Origin: Hsuehochloa calcarea
Lineage: Eukaryota > Streptophyta > Magnoliopsida > Poales > Poaceae
Length of the DNA stretch: 64,000 bases
Assembly: GCA_036346395.1 (NCBI GenBank)
Contig: CM070615.1
Span: 7,941,534-8,005,533, forward strand
Reading direction: 5' to 3'
Part shown: piece by piece, positions 10,327-22,600 of the stretch
Layout of the letters: each line of letters begins with the position of its first letter
How positions within the stretch are numbered: the stretch's first letter is position 1
The notes under the pieces: generated by a model
What the model saw: only the letters and a program-made list of their open reading frames with translations
What the model was told of the DNA's origin: nothing
Databases searched by the model: none
Position numbers and translations under genes: made by a program

Positions 10327-10520
10327 CTAGAAGTGCTGGTGAAATCGTAGAGGCGACCAGTGCAGGAGAAGACGACGAGGTTGACATGTCGCAGAGGATG
10401 GCGATCTCATGGGCCTTCTTCATCAACCCGCTGTGCTGCTTGGAGAAGGTCACCTGATGGTTCGTCGTGTTGTCAATCCGTTGGATCGCGATCTTCCCTT
10501 TCCTCTATTACCAGTTTCAT
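10327..10520 (-). pseudogene. MADS-box first-exon remnant with frameshift
   Basis: On the minus strand the sequence encodes RKGKIAIQRIDNTTNHQ, then VTFSKQHSGLMKKAHEIAIL and CDM; after a frameshift it resumes as NLVVFSCTGRLYDF. This is the DNA-binding MADS domain of plant type II factors. The usual start MGRGK is degraded, and the normally Arg-rich FSKRR is FSKQH here, changing DNA-contact residues. The fragment ends in a GT donor right after the domain, where MIKC genes usually have intron 1, so it derives from a genomic exon and not from a processed copy. No K-box exon follows. It adjoins a CACTA right end and may be another transposon-captured exon. Confidence 0.75.
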
Positions 10521-11759
10521 TACTGTATAGAGAGCACAACCCACAGAAGTATCATCACCCATAGCAACACCCACTGTTATTTTTTCCCAAGACGAACCCA
10601 CTAACAGTAGCATCATTATCCCTCATCCACACCACAGAGCAAAGGGCAGGGCACAAAGAGAGTAGAGGAGTAGTAGTATACCTCAGTGCATTGACGGCAA
10701 AACACCACCACCGGTAGTAGCACAACCCACATCCATCTTCCCACCATGCATAAATCAACCATTCACTAGGCAAATAATTAAGCCCACGAGAATCAAAGGA
10801 ATTAGTGAATGAATCAACCCCAAAACTGCAATCATCAGGAAACACAAATAAAAAAAGGGGAGGAAACCACAGAGCGACCAAGCCGGGCACGGGCACAGCC
10901 CGGGAGGACTCGGTCGTGGGCGAATTGGGGTGAGCCGAAGGCGGGAGCAGGGGTCGAGGAACCATGCGGGGGCGGGTCAGCCAGGAGGCGCAGGGGCGCA
11001 AGAGGCGGCACCGACGGCCGAAAGCCAAGCCAGGCCAAGCCAGCGCAGGCGCAGAGGACTGCGCCAGGGAGTCAACGCAGGGAGGAGCTGGGCACACCGC
11101 GTGTGCTGTGGGCAGGCCAGAGGCGGGAGCTGGCGGCAGCAGCGGTGGGGTGGCGCCATGGCAGGGTGTCGGCTCCATAGCCGCTCCTCGAACTCCTCGA
11201 GCGTGAGCTCTTTGTCCTCCCCATCCATTGCCATTTCTTGCCTCAGTGCCTCGAGAACGCTGAATAGGGGTGTGGGCCGCCAGGATCAGAGCGCCGCCGG
11301 GAAAGAGGGAGGCGGGCGGAGGAGGGGGCCAGGGAGGAGGGAGGAGGCGGGCGTGGAAGGAGGAGGGAAGGTGCCGGGCGTGGGGAGGAGAGTCAAAAGG
11401 GGAGAGCAGGGAGGAGAAGGAGGATTGGGATCGAGTGGGTGGGGTTGTAGGGTTAGCAACCCAAAAAAAGGCTCGACGAGGGGAAAAAAAGGCGCAGTGC
11501 CCTCTCTCCCGAGTGTTTTCATTTTTATGCACCTGGGATTATATTTCATCCTGTTCAGACCATGTTGAGATCTCGTTTTTATGTGTCTCCCGTCTTGATT
11601 TCCTGGGTGTTATGGGAAGCAACCGGGAAAGTTATTTCTACCGAGTGCCGACTTCCCGTCCTGAGTGTCTTATTAAACACTCGGGATCTGTTCAAGTGTT
11701 TCTCTCCAAATACTCGGTAAACATATAAGCACTCGGGAACGAAACGATTTCTGGTAGTG
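10521..11759. mobile_element. Right end of a second CACTA element; left end not found
   Basis: The end at 11759 reads, reversed, CACTACCAGAAATCGTTTCG. It is preceded by a subterminal array (11570-11750) of CCGAGTG/ACTCGG motifs such as ACACTCGGGA and AATACTCGGTAA. Further in, 10590-10830 resembles 5880-6130 of the first CACTA element (both hold CAGTAGCATCAT, CACAGAGC and ACCTCAGTG in the same order), followed in both by a GC-rich block. A minus-strand frame from 11234 starts MAMDGEDKELTLEEFEERLW and looks like a short real exon, but I cannot name it. The 325-codon minus frame over 10555-11532 is mostly low-complexity Pro/Ala and not convincing as a gene. No matching left terminus was found. 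Confidence 0.55.
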
Positions 11760-12062
11760 ACTGTCCCAACGCTCCAACATGCCAACTATATAGGCGGTTG
11801 ATCGAGTGATATGCCCTACAACAATGGCATTCACGAGTAGTCCGCCATTATCACCAGTTTTGGACAGTGGTCCTCTCTGCTGATTTCTGAACAGTGTTGG
11901 ACGCCATCGCGGCATCATAGCACATTGACACTATGCATGGAGAGTGTGTCATATCGCTGGCCAGAAAACCGGTTCAACCGTGTTGTTGATCCTAGAAGAA
12001 ATTTAGAAGTCGAAACAAAATACATACAACAGATTATGTATTTTCGCAATCGTTGACCTAAA
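11760..12062. other. Short intergenic stretch
   Basis: About 300 bp between two CACTA elements; no gene or repeat recognised. Confidence 0.4.
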
Positions 12063-12518
12063 CACTACTACTAAAAGGTTAATATTGAACGTTTTAATTT
12101 TTCAAAACCGTAGACGATTTTACCAGCGCGACCGTCACTATTACTGGTAAGAACCATGGTAAAATTGCAGAGTAAAATTCCAAGCTATGGTAAGAAAAAT
12201 TTCAAGCTGTGGTAAAACCGATTTTTTTGTAATTAATAGAAAAAACTATTACAGACGGTTCTAAACAAGAACCGTTTGTGTTAATTACCATCACAGACGG
12301 TTCTATCGTCTATGAAAATAGACTATCACAGATGATTCTGAACAAGAACTGTCTGTGATAATTACTATCACCATCTGTGAAAGTTTTTTTCACTGGCGGT
12401 TAAAAAACTGTTTGTGATGATCTCATATCATCACAGACACAAAAATGAGACGGTTCAGAAACCGTTTGTGATGACCCTTTGTGTAGTAGTAGAGGGATGA
12501 CCCTTTTGTGTAGTAGTG
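12063..12518. mobile_element. 456-bp non-autonomous mini-CACTA element
   Basis: It starts CACTACTACTAAAAGG and, reversed from the other end, CACTACTACACAAAAGGG. Inside are repeated ATCACAGACGGTTC-type motifs in both orientations, and a 23-bp duplication next to the right terminus (GATGACCC...TGTAGTAG twice). It has no coding capacity. The candidate 3-bp flanks (AAA and AGA) differ by one base. The same ACAGACGGTT subterminal family is seen at 40228-40470. Confidence 0.75.
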
Positions 12519-13982
12519 AGAGGTCGTTAGTAATCTTTGTGCATATGGTGTATCTAGATTTTACATAGAGTTTGTTTACGTAGTCCTACAATATTTATTA
12601 TGAATTCTAGAGTTTGTGTGGTATCCTTTCAGGATACGTACGTAGAATCTTTTTCGGATACGAATACCCGTTTACTCTCAATAAAAAGGCACCACTTAAT
12701 CAGAAATTTTTGAATAAGAGTAATAGAAGATAAAATCATAAAAACTGCTGTTCCGACAGCAATTTTATTACTAGCGCAACACCATATTACTTACACTTAC
12801 AGTAAGATCGACACAGTTATCTAGATGGCTACGTAACACCACAATACGATTGCGGTTTACATTGATCTGGACACACCTACATGAATATGCAGGCATGCTC
12901 TGGTCCCAACACAGACCAGCAGAAGCCATGTGGACCAAAGATATCACAAGATCGAATCCTGCATGGGGCCTATTAATTATATCTGAATTTTTCAGATCAG
13001 TACGACCGCAATTAAGCTTACATATGCATCATAATAATGCTTGGTAGTTATCACATGTTTTGCTACAAAGATCTGATAGACTCCTCCCATTATCACATGT
13101 TTTGAGCCATATATATGCACACATCCAATTGAATAGTTTGATCTGATGGCTTTCCTATCTTATACAGGAACTAAAAATGTGAAGTGATATGATGCTATTA
13201 CTTATACAGGAACTAGAAATGTGAAGTGATATGATGCTATTAACTTGAATTTGCTAATATGTTGTTCGACTCTCGTAGCCTTGTTAGGTTTAGTTTCGCA
13301 TTGTTAATTGTGTTTTCGGAGGAAAAAAAGAAGCTTCACTTCAAAACTAATTGTTCTGTTTTCAGAAGTGATGACCCATCTGTAAAAAAGGAATAGTCCA
13401 CGAAAGCAACATTTTGAAAATGGGCGAGGCCAAAATGCGAAACAGTCTCACAGTGATAACAATATTCCCTACCATGTATATGGCATGTGTACGTGAGGTT
13501 CATAGCTGCATTATTGAAGGCATTCTAACTATCTGGCACTTATCAGCATTTCAGATCCATTCTTGGAATCAAGAATAATGTAATGTGCTCAGATCCAGTT
13601 AATTTGGGATCCATGTTGATGTTGGTTGTATCGACTTAAACTTGATATCCCTCAACTGGAAGAAAATAATCAGTTATATATCTTGAGAGTTGAGCCAGTG
13701 AAATGGGGAGTACAAAACAATCATGCAACAAAAAAAAACTCTGACAAGAAGCCAATAATGGCTAATGAGCCCATGCAGTAGCTAGTAGCAGCATGTTTAT
13801 TTGCCTTTTCTAGCGGCAAGTGGCCTTCAAAGCAATCAGCCTGTTGCCCGTGGGTATGGTAGTGGCTCACGACGTTCAATATCTGCGCTGGGAGCTGTTA
13901 TTCCGTTATCCGTTACTCTATTATTATCAAAACGAAGTAATTATAAAAAGGTGTGTCAGAAAAATATCTTCAATGTCGTTCA
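12519..13982. other. Intergenic DNA, no gene recognised
   Basis: AT-rich sequence without convincing frames; it contains one 42-bp tandem duplication. It ends at the first LTR of the copia element. Confidence 0.5.
13159..13242. repeat. Tandem duplication, two 42-bp units
   Basis: The unit beginning CTTATACAGGAACTA and ending GATATGATGCTATTA occurs twice back to back with a single A/G difference, indicating a recent local duplication. Confidence 0.9.
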
Positions 13983-14191
13983 TGTTAGACTCTTTGATTC
14001 CTAACTTTTTGGTTCTTATTCCACATTTAGTGTTAGACTCTTTGGTTCCTATTAGACTCTTCGGTTCTTGATCCACGGTTAGTGTTATACCCTTTGGCTC
14101 CTGATCCACACTGTAATCTTTGATCTATATATGTAACCTTTGGCTTATCAATACATACAACGTGTAATTGCCTAAATATTTCACTCTTTCA
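13983..14191 (+). repeat. 5' LTR of outer copia element
   Basis: 209 bp from TGTTAGACTC to CTCTTTCA. The motif TTAGACTCTTTGGTTC recurs within it. The tRNA primer-binding site abuts its end at 14192. Confidence 0.85.
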
Positions 14192-14214
14192 TGGTATTAG
14201 AGCGGATCGCACCC

Positions 14215-17200
14215 GCGACCGCACCCTTCCACTAATCCATTGCTATGGCGTGAAGACAGCGCCGCCGCCACACGCCGCCGTGGCAAGAAGCCCGCATGCG
14301 CCATGAGCAGGAGGCCGCGCAGGCACTGGTCCTCTCCGAGACCACCGACATTGCTTCCCTCCATGCTCAAGCATACGACGTCCTCAACATCAAGGCGCTC
14401 GTCCCTATCGTCCTCGACCTCGCCTCTCCAAGTTATAACAAATGGCACGACCTCTTCCTCGACACCCACCCCAATGTCCTCGGGTCCAAATGGATTATCT
14501 CGCCCTCTTCGACCACGTGCGTTCCGGACGACACCCACCCCAATGTCGCAGGTGGGTCCAAATGGATTATCTCTCTCGTGGCTCTCTGGCACCATCTCCG
14601 CCGAACTTCTCGAGATCATGATGACTCCTACCTCCACAGAGCGGCTCGTATGGGTGGGCCTCGTGCAGTAGTTCATCGGCAACTAGGAGACGCGTGCCCT
14701 GTACCTGGACGCAGAGTTTCGCAACTTCGTCCAGGGAGACTTCTCCATTTCCAACTACTGCCGCAAGCTGAAGAGCATGACCGACGCCCACTGTGACTAA
14801 GGTGAATCGGTGCGCGATCGCACCCTTGTTCTGCCCCTTCTGCGCGGCCTGAACACAAAGTTCACATACATGGCGGCCCTGCTGAAGCGGCAAAAGCCGT
14901 TCCCCTCGTTCATCGATGCCCACTCTGATCTGCTGCTCAAAGAAATCACGATGTAGTTGTGCCCCTTCGCACCCTCCATAGCCCTCATCGCCACGACCCC
15001 TACCGGCAATGAGGGTCCCGGCGGTGGTGTCTCCGGGGGAGGTGGCGGCGCGTCCGGCAGCAGATCCACTGGCACACCCCAAGGCGCTCCCTCCGGTGGC
15101 ACCAGTAGTGGCGGGGCCGGCTCCAGTCGCCATTGTCGCCGCGGAAACGACGGCATCAACCACAAAAACGGCGAAGAAGGTGCGAGTGGTCACTTCGGGG
15201 GCGGTACCTCTGGTTGGCCGCCCTCCTTCTACAACCCCCGGACAGGCACCATCCAGATGTGGCACAGGAAACTCCATCCACACCAGGCCCCCAGCCTCCT
15301 CAGTCCGCGCACCCCTAACGCGCCCACCCAGCCACGCCCCGGTGGTGCGCCCTTGCCGCATGCGCTGGCTGCAGGCAACTCCAGGCCGGCTACACGCTGC
15401 CCTCGTACCCACCACCGTGGCCTCCTCGGGTTGATCCGGGTCTCACGCCTCCCGGTCTTGGTCCATGGGATCAGCAGTCATTGGCAAACTCTTTCAACAC
15501 CATGACTCTTACTTCCCCGCTGATCACCGACTGGTACATGGACTTTGGTGCAACCTCGCACATGACATCGGACGCCGGTAACCTCTCCCGTTCCCACCCC
15601 CCTCACTACTTCACTCCTTCCACCATCGTTGTCGGTGATGGGTCACTACTACCAGTCACCTCCACTGGTTCCACTAGTCTTGGCTCTCTTCATATTACTA
15701 ATGTTCTTATCACTCCGCACCTTATCAAGAATCTTATTTTCGTTCATCAATTCACTATTGACAACAACTGTTTAGTTGAGTTTGACCCTACTGGTTTTTC
15801 TGTCAAGGATCTTCGTTCCAGGAATGTGATCACCAGGTGTAATAGCTTCGGACCTCTCTACCCCTTGCGTCTTTCGATGTCTGCCTCCCCTTCATGCTCA
15901 CTCATTGCCGGCTCCTCCGCCTACCTTTGGCATCGTCGTCTCGGGCACCTTGGCCCTGAGTCCCCGTCTCGCCTTGCTAGTGTGTCCGCCATTGCCTATG
16001 ATAATGGACCCGCCAACACTATCTGTTATGCTTGTCAACTTGGTCGTCATGTGCGTCTACCTTTTGCTACTTCATAGTCTCATGCTCTCAAGAATTTTGA
16101 TTTAGTTTATTGTGATCTTTGGACCCCGCCTGTCGTCAGTGTGTTTGGTTACAAATACTACTTGGTTATTCTTGATGATTGCTCGCATTATCTTTGGACG
16201 TTTCCTTTGCCCTGAAATCTGATACTTTTTTCCACTATCTCTCACTTTTTTTTTCTTACGTTGCTACTTAGTTCAACGCTAAGATCAAGAGTATTAAATG
16301 CGATAATGGCCGTAAGTTGACAACTCCACCGCTCGTACTTTTTTTCCATACCCATGGTGTTATACTCCGCATGTCATGTCCATACACCTCTCAGTAGAAT
16401 GGCAAGGCCGAACATATTATTCATTCCACCAATAACATTATTCGGTCTCTTATGTTTCAGACCACCCTCCCTTCCTCTTACTGGGTTGAGGCTCTTCACA
16501 CCGCTACCTACCTTCTCAGTCGCTAACCCACCAAAACTTTCAATTTTTCCACATCTTTTTTTGCGCTATTTGGTGTTTTCCCCTCCTACTCTCACTTTCA
16601 TATTTTTGGCTGCAAGTGTTACCCAAACCTTTCTGCCATCGCTCACAAGTTTTCTCCTCGCTCCACCATGTGCGTATTTCTCGGCTACCTATCCGAACAC
16701 AAGGGCTACCGATGTCTCGATCTATCCTCAAATCGGGTCACCATCTCCCGTCATATTACGTTTGACGAGTCCTCCTTTCCATTTGCAGAGCTCGCTGCTC
16801 TGCCCTCTCCCACTGACCTCGATTTTCTGTTGGAGCTTGATCACATGCCGATAACCATTGGGCCTCAGCATCTTGAAGGTCCTTGTGACCCTCCTAGTGT
16901 GGCACACGCGCCCGTGCTCCTACCGACCGTGGCGCCCAACGGTGATGCCTCTCCTGCGTCGGTTGTTCACGACCCCAGTGCGCCAGCAGCACCTGATGTC
17001 GTGCATATTCCCAGCGCGCACGTAACGCCGGCCACCTAGTGCTCCAGCCGTGGCTCCTCCCGTGGCAGTCGAAGCACAAGGTACTCCTGCAGGTCTACCA
17101 GTTGGCCCGCCAACTCCCAGAGGGGTCATTCTCCTGCAGCTTCCCTCAGATGTTATGCCGCTCCAGCCGGTCGACAACTCTCACGCCATGGTGACTCATG

Positions 17201-17933
17201 GCAAGCACGGTTTTCGGCAGCTGCTCACCCGCATGAACCTTCATGCGCCACTGTCTCTGTTCGACCACATCTTTGGGTTGCTCGTTGACCTTAATTGGCG
17301 CGATGCCATGTAGGAAGAATACGCTGCTCTTCAGGCCAACAAGACATGGGATCTTGTTCCACGGCCATCCAATGCCAATATGGTCACTGGGAAGTAGATT
17401 TTTTAAGTATAAGCTCAATTCGGATGGCACTCTTACCAGCTATAAGGCTCGATGGGTTCTTCAAGGTTTCACACAGCATCCTAGTGTTGATTTTGATGAG
17501 ACTTTCAATCCAGTCATCAAGTTGGCCACTACTGGCACAGTTCTCTTTCTAGCCTTATCCCAGGATTGGCCTATCCATCAGCTGGATGTTAAGAATGTGT
17601 TTCTTCATGGTAGAATCTCGGAGACTGTCTTACATTCGCAATGGGTTTGGATTTATGGATTCATCTCGTCCAGATTACGTTTACCGCCTCAACAAGTCTC
17701 TCTACGGTCTCAAACAGGCGCCCCAGTCCTAGTACATGTATTTTTTTTGGCTTTCTTGCTATCTCTCGGTTTCCTGGAGGCAAAGTCTGACACCTCCCTC
17801 TTTGTGTCTCATCGGGGTGGTGACGCTGTCTACCTGATGCTCTATGTGGACGACATTGTGCTAACTGCTTCTTCGGACCGTTTGCTCCGTCAGGTGGTTG
17901 TCTCCCTCCAGCAGGCTTTTCCTACGAAGGATC
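14215..17933 (+). pseudogene. Outer copia gag-pol, 5' part, degraded
   Basis: Gag similarity runs from about 14296 (an ALV...LDLASPSYNKWHDLF segment typical of copia Gag) to about 14960 with frameshifts, followed by a Gly/Ser-rich linker. At 15481-16077 one frame holds the aspartic protease motif DFGATSHMT, with Phe where Ser/Thr is usual, and the HRRLGH...CYAC zinc motif before integrase. The integrase core (about 16080-16620) is badly broken. From about 17290 the reverse transcriptase is recognisable: YKARWVLQGF, QLDVKNVFLHG and the YVDDIVLTAS catalytic box near 17850. The frame is cut at 17933 by the inner element and resumes at 24071. Confidence 0.85.
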
Positions 17934-18174
17934 TGTTGAAATTGTGATCCGAATTCTCTAATTTGGAACAGTCCGAATCAGTTTTCATATTAGTGGATAC
18001 GTATTCGACTTGGACTCTACGTCCTTTTCCCCTATAAATACCTCTTGTATGCCTCACGTGAAGAACGTCGTCTCATTATAATCCCGTGTGATTTGTAAAC
18101 ACTCCACATATAGTGATCATCGCCGGTTGGCGTTCGTGGTTTTTTCTCGCAAGGGTTTTTCACGTAAAAATTCG
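17934..18174 (+). repeat. 5' LTR of inner copia element, 3'-truncated
   Basis: Aligns with 23795-24035 but lacks the last 30 bp, and no tRNA primer-binding site follows. It carries a CCCTATAAATACC TATA box near 18030. Confidence 0.8.
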
Positions 18175-19690
18175 CAGAAAATTAGAGTTCAAGAATCTGA
18201 AGGAAAAAATAGCGGTCGGTTTGGCGCGCCGTCACGGGTGGTTCTTCGTCGCCGGCCAAGCCACGCGCATCTTCGAGTGCGTCGACATCGGCCGTGCAGC
18301 ACGTCTACGCGCTTCCGTTTCTGATAAGTCTGTGGCCTGATCTTCCGAAATGTATTGATAAGTCGATTGTGGAGATCTCGATGTTGATGATCCAAAGGCT
18401 CCGACCAAACAGATCGAACCCCTCGCAATCACTACACCATTGCTCCGATGGTTATCAACCGTGCCGAACGCGGTTGACCTCGCCAAGAAGGCTATCTCCT
18501 GCTTGCAAATCGAGAACACAAGCAAGTAAGAAGAAGATGCAATCTGATATTGTATAATATATATGAATATCACAATGTGTGGTTCCTCAACCGAATGTGC
18601 GGCGAGACTGCTAAGTAGAATAATCTCAAAGAACAACCCACCCTAAACTATGACGGCTACTGTATATATATAGGGGGACATGAGGAGGTCGATCTAGGGT
18701 TGTGCGGTCATGGAAAGAGGCGTACACAACCTGAGCTCCAACCTCGACACGCTTACAAGGCCCTATTAGGCCTGAAACGGTGACGCAACACCTTATTCAC
18801 TATTCATATCGCGTATCTCTAATCGAAGACCTAGTCGTAGGACTAGTTCTGGGGTGGTCTTGAGTAGTTCATGCTATCTTTGGTCATAGATTGTGTCCAA
18901 TAAGTACTGTGCTCGCTTCTCTGATCGTAGATTGCTCCCAACGAGTTCTGGGCTCGCCGAGTACTGATGAAACTTGTCGTAGGCCTTCTTGAAGTGGTCG
19001 TTGACCCTACGAAATTGGTCATAAACCTTCTTGAACTGACCGTAGTTCTAGATTCCTAAGTACAAGTAAATCATCTCTGTTAGATAGCATCATAGAGTTC
19101 TCAAATAATACACTCTGCTCTAGAAACGAATTTACCTGATAAATAAGTTGACGAGCACGTGCTTGAGTAATTAGACTTTGCACGTTATTTAAAGTAGTAG
19201 AAAAAAGAGTGTTCATACTAGTAGTAGTGATGTTCTCATCAGTTTCGCTCCCGCATCAGTAGAAGCGCACAGCATGTCATCGAAGCTCGAAGCCGTCGTC
19301 TTTGCAGCCGCAGCTATGCTGCGTTCACCCGCCTAGGTCCAAGCAAATCAAGCCGCACGCATTGACTTCATCCGACCAAAAGCCATAGCAAGTCTCGGTA
19401 GTCACCAGGTCCAAAGTTTTTTTTTTCCCTTTCTTTAATCAAGAGTCCAGCCAAATCGTGAAGCCTCTTATGAGCATTTAAAGTTTGGTAGGTTCTTAGA
19501 GATAAATTGTTTCACGTGAAGGGAAGTGAAGGCTTAAAAAAATTGATGTTGGTGATTCAAAAAAAAAAAAAAGTGCACCAGGAGTTTTAAAGATTTTTTT
19601 TTGTTTCGCGTACGCAGAAGGTGTACCAAGTTAGTTGTAATTTTTGCTAGGTTTATACAGATTAATACTAGCAAATATCAAGTTCTTTTC
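18175..19690. other. Unexplained insert/leader in the inner copia element
   Basis: Sequence departs from the LTR at 18175 and gag starts only at about 19694. The first part (to about 19220) is GC-rich then AT-rich, contains repeated GTCGTAGG/CTTCTTGAA motifs at 18830-19030, and has no recognisable protein. It may be a secondary insertion or a fragment of another retrotransposon that replaced the LTR end and the primer-binding site. The remainder (19440-19690) resembles an AT-rich untranslated leader. No boundaries or target duplication were found. Confidence 0.4.
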
Positions 19691-19693
19691 CTC

Positions 19694-22600
19694 ATGACGA
19701 CTTTGAAGTATGATCTTCCACTCCTGGGTCGAGACACAAGATTTTCGCTGTGGCAAGTTAAGATGAGGGCTGTGTTGGCATAGATGGATTTGGACGATGT
19801 TTTAGAACGATTTGAGAAACAACCTACCGCATGGACTGTAGATGAGAAGCACAAAGACCGTAAGGCTTTATCTCAGATTCACTTACATCTATCAAATGAT
19901 ATTTTGCAGGATGTTTTGAAGCAGAAGATATCTGCTGCATTATGGCTGAAGCTGGAACAAATTTGCATGACAAATGATCTCACCAGTAAGGTGCATCTCA
20001 AGAAGAAATTATACTCTCATAAATTGCAAGAAGAAGGATTCGTGCTTGATCATCTTTCAGTGTTTAAGTAGATCGTTGTCGACCTCGAGTCGATGGAGGT
20101 AAAATATGATGATGAGGATTTGGATCTTATTCTTTTGTGTTCACTGCCTAGTTCTTTTTCAAATTTCAGAGATATCATATTATATAGTAGAGATACTCTC
20201 ACGATTAATGAACTTTATGAAGCTTTGCATGCTAAGGAGAAGATGACACAGATGGTACCTTCTGAAAATTCAAGCTCGCAAGGAGAAACCTTGTTTATTC
20301 GTGGTAGGCAAAAGGAGAGAAACTCAAACAATAGGTCTTGAAGTAAAAGTTTAAACGGCTACAAGACCCGATCGAAATCAAGAGGTAAGTACAAGTCGTG
20401 CAAATATTACAAAAAAGTGGGGACGACATCTTTGAATGCTGGAAGTTGCAAAATAAAGAAAAGAAAGCTGACTATTATAAGCCAAAAAGGTAAACAAGAT
20501 GATGAAGGTAAAGCCTTACTTGTTGCTGATGATAGTTCCAACGGAGAAATTCTTGTTATCTTTGCTGGATGTGCTAAGACCAATGGTCAATGGATTCTTG
20601 ACTTTTCCTGTACCTTCCATATGTATCCTAAAAGGGACTGGTTTGCCACTTATGAACCTATTGAAGGTGGTACTGTATTGATGGATGATAACTCATCTTG
20701 TAAGGTTGTAGGGCTTGGCTCGGTTCAGATTAAGATGTTTGATAGTGTTGTCAGAACTTTGACAGATGTGAGTCACATTCCATATTTGAAAAGGAATATC
20801 ATCTCTTTGAGTACTCTTGACACTAAAGGGTACAAGTATTCTGGTGAAGGTGGAGTTTTAAAGGTATTAAAAGGCTCTCTTGTTGTGATGAAAGTTGATA
20901 TTAAAACTACCAATCTGTACCATCTGCGAGGTACTACAATATCAGGTAATGTTGCTGCAATTTCAAGTTCATTATCTGATTCTGATGCTATTAATCTTTG
21001 GCATATGCGCCTTGGGCATATGAGTGAATTTGGTTTGACATAATTGAGCAAGAGAGGACTTCTTGATAGACATAGCATCGGCAAGCTGAAATTTTGTGAG
21101 CACTGTGTGTTTGGCAAACACAAGAGGGTGATATTCAATATTTCAGTTCATACCACGGAAAGTATTTTGGATTATGTGCATTCTGATTTATGGGGGCCAT
21201 CTACCAAGACATCGCTAGGAGATGCTAGCTATATGTTAATAACTATTGATGGTTACTCTAGAAGAGTGTGGCCTTATTTTTGAAGCATAAATCAGAAGCA
21301 TTTTTAGCATTTAAAGAGTAGAAGACTATGATTGAAAGACAAATTGAAAAGAAGGTAAAGAAACTTCGCACCGATAATGGGATGGAATTCTATTCTAATG
21401 AATTTGAAGCATATTGCAAGACTGAAGGCATTGCCAGGCACTACACCGTTCCCCATACACCTTAACAAAACGGTGTAGCTGAGCGTATGAACAGGACCAT
21501 CATTTCCAAGGCCCGTTGCATATTGTCTAATGTAGGTTTGCATAGGCGTTTTTGGGCTGAAGCCGCTTCAACTACTTGCTATCTTATTAATCGGTCTCCC
21601 TCTATTGCAATTGAAAAGAAGACTCCAATTAAGGTATGGTCTGGTTCTCCAGCAAATTATTCAGAATTGAATTTTTTGTTGTTGTACTGGTTATGCTCAT
21701 GTTTATAATGGAAAATTAGAGCCTAGAGCTATTAAGTGCATCTTTCTTGGTTATAAATCTGGTGTTAAAGGATATAAGTTATGGAATCCTGAAACACGTA
21801 AGGTTGTGATTAGTAGAAATGTCATCTTTAATGAATCTGCTATGCTTCATGATAAACTGCCTACTAATGTTCCTGTTGAGAGTGGGTAGAATTTAAGTGT
21901 TCAGGTGGATCATCTTATTGGTTCAGATAATACATCAGATAAGGAAAATATTGTTGTTCATGATGCACCTATTGTTGAGAATCCTCCTATTTGTGAGCAG
22001 TCACCACAACGGTCCATTGTAGTTGACAGATCTAGGAGGGAAATTAATCCACCCAAAAGGTTGATTGAAGAAGCTAATATTGTTACTTATGCTTTGAGTG
22101 TAGCAGAAGAAATTGAAGGTAATGCAGAACCTTCATCATACTCTGAGGCTATTGATTCCATTGATTGTAATAAGTGGATAACTGTTATGCATGGTGAGAT
22201 GGAGTCACTTGAAAAGAATAGCACTTGGGAACTAGTGAAATTGCCAAAGGAGAAGAAGTCTGTTCATTGCAAGTGGGTTTTCAAAAGAAAAGAAGGTATT
22301 TCTTCTACTGAACCAGCAAGGTATAAAGCAAGGTTGGTTGTTAAAGGTTATAGTCAGATTTCAGGTATTGATTTTAATGATGTCTTTTTCCCAGTTGTAA
22401 AGCATAGTTCTATTCGCACTTTACTCAGTATTGTTATCATGCATGATTATGAACTTGAGCAATTAGATGTTAAAACTGCATTCTTACATGGGTAGTTAGA
22501 AGAAGACATTTATATAGACCAACCTGAGGGTTTTGTTATTCCTGAAAAAGAACACCTTGTTTGTAGATTAAAGAAATCTCTTTATGGTTTGAAGCAATCT

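Noticed and set aside
10555..11532. 325-codon minus-strand open frame
   Set aside because: Mostly Pro/Ala/Ser low-complexity residues from GC-rich DNA, with competing open frames on both strands and no recognised domain; it lies in a CACTA right end.
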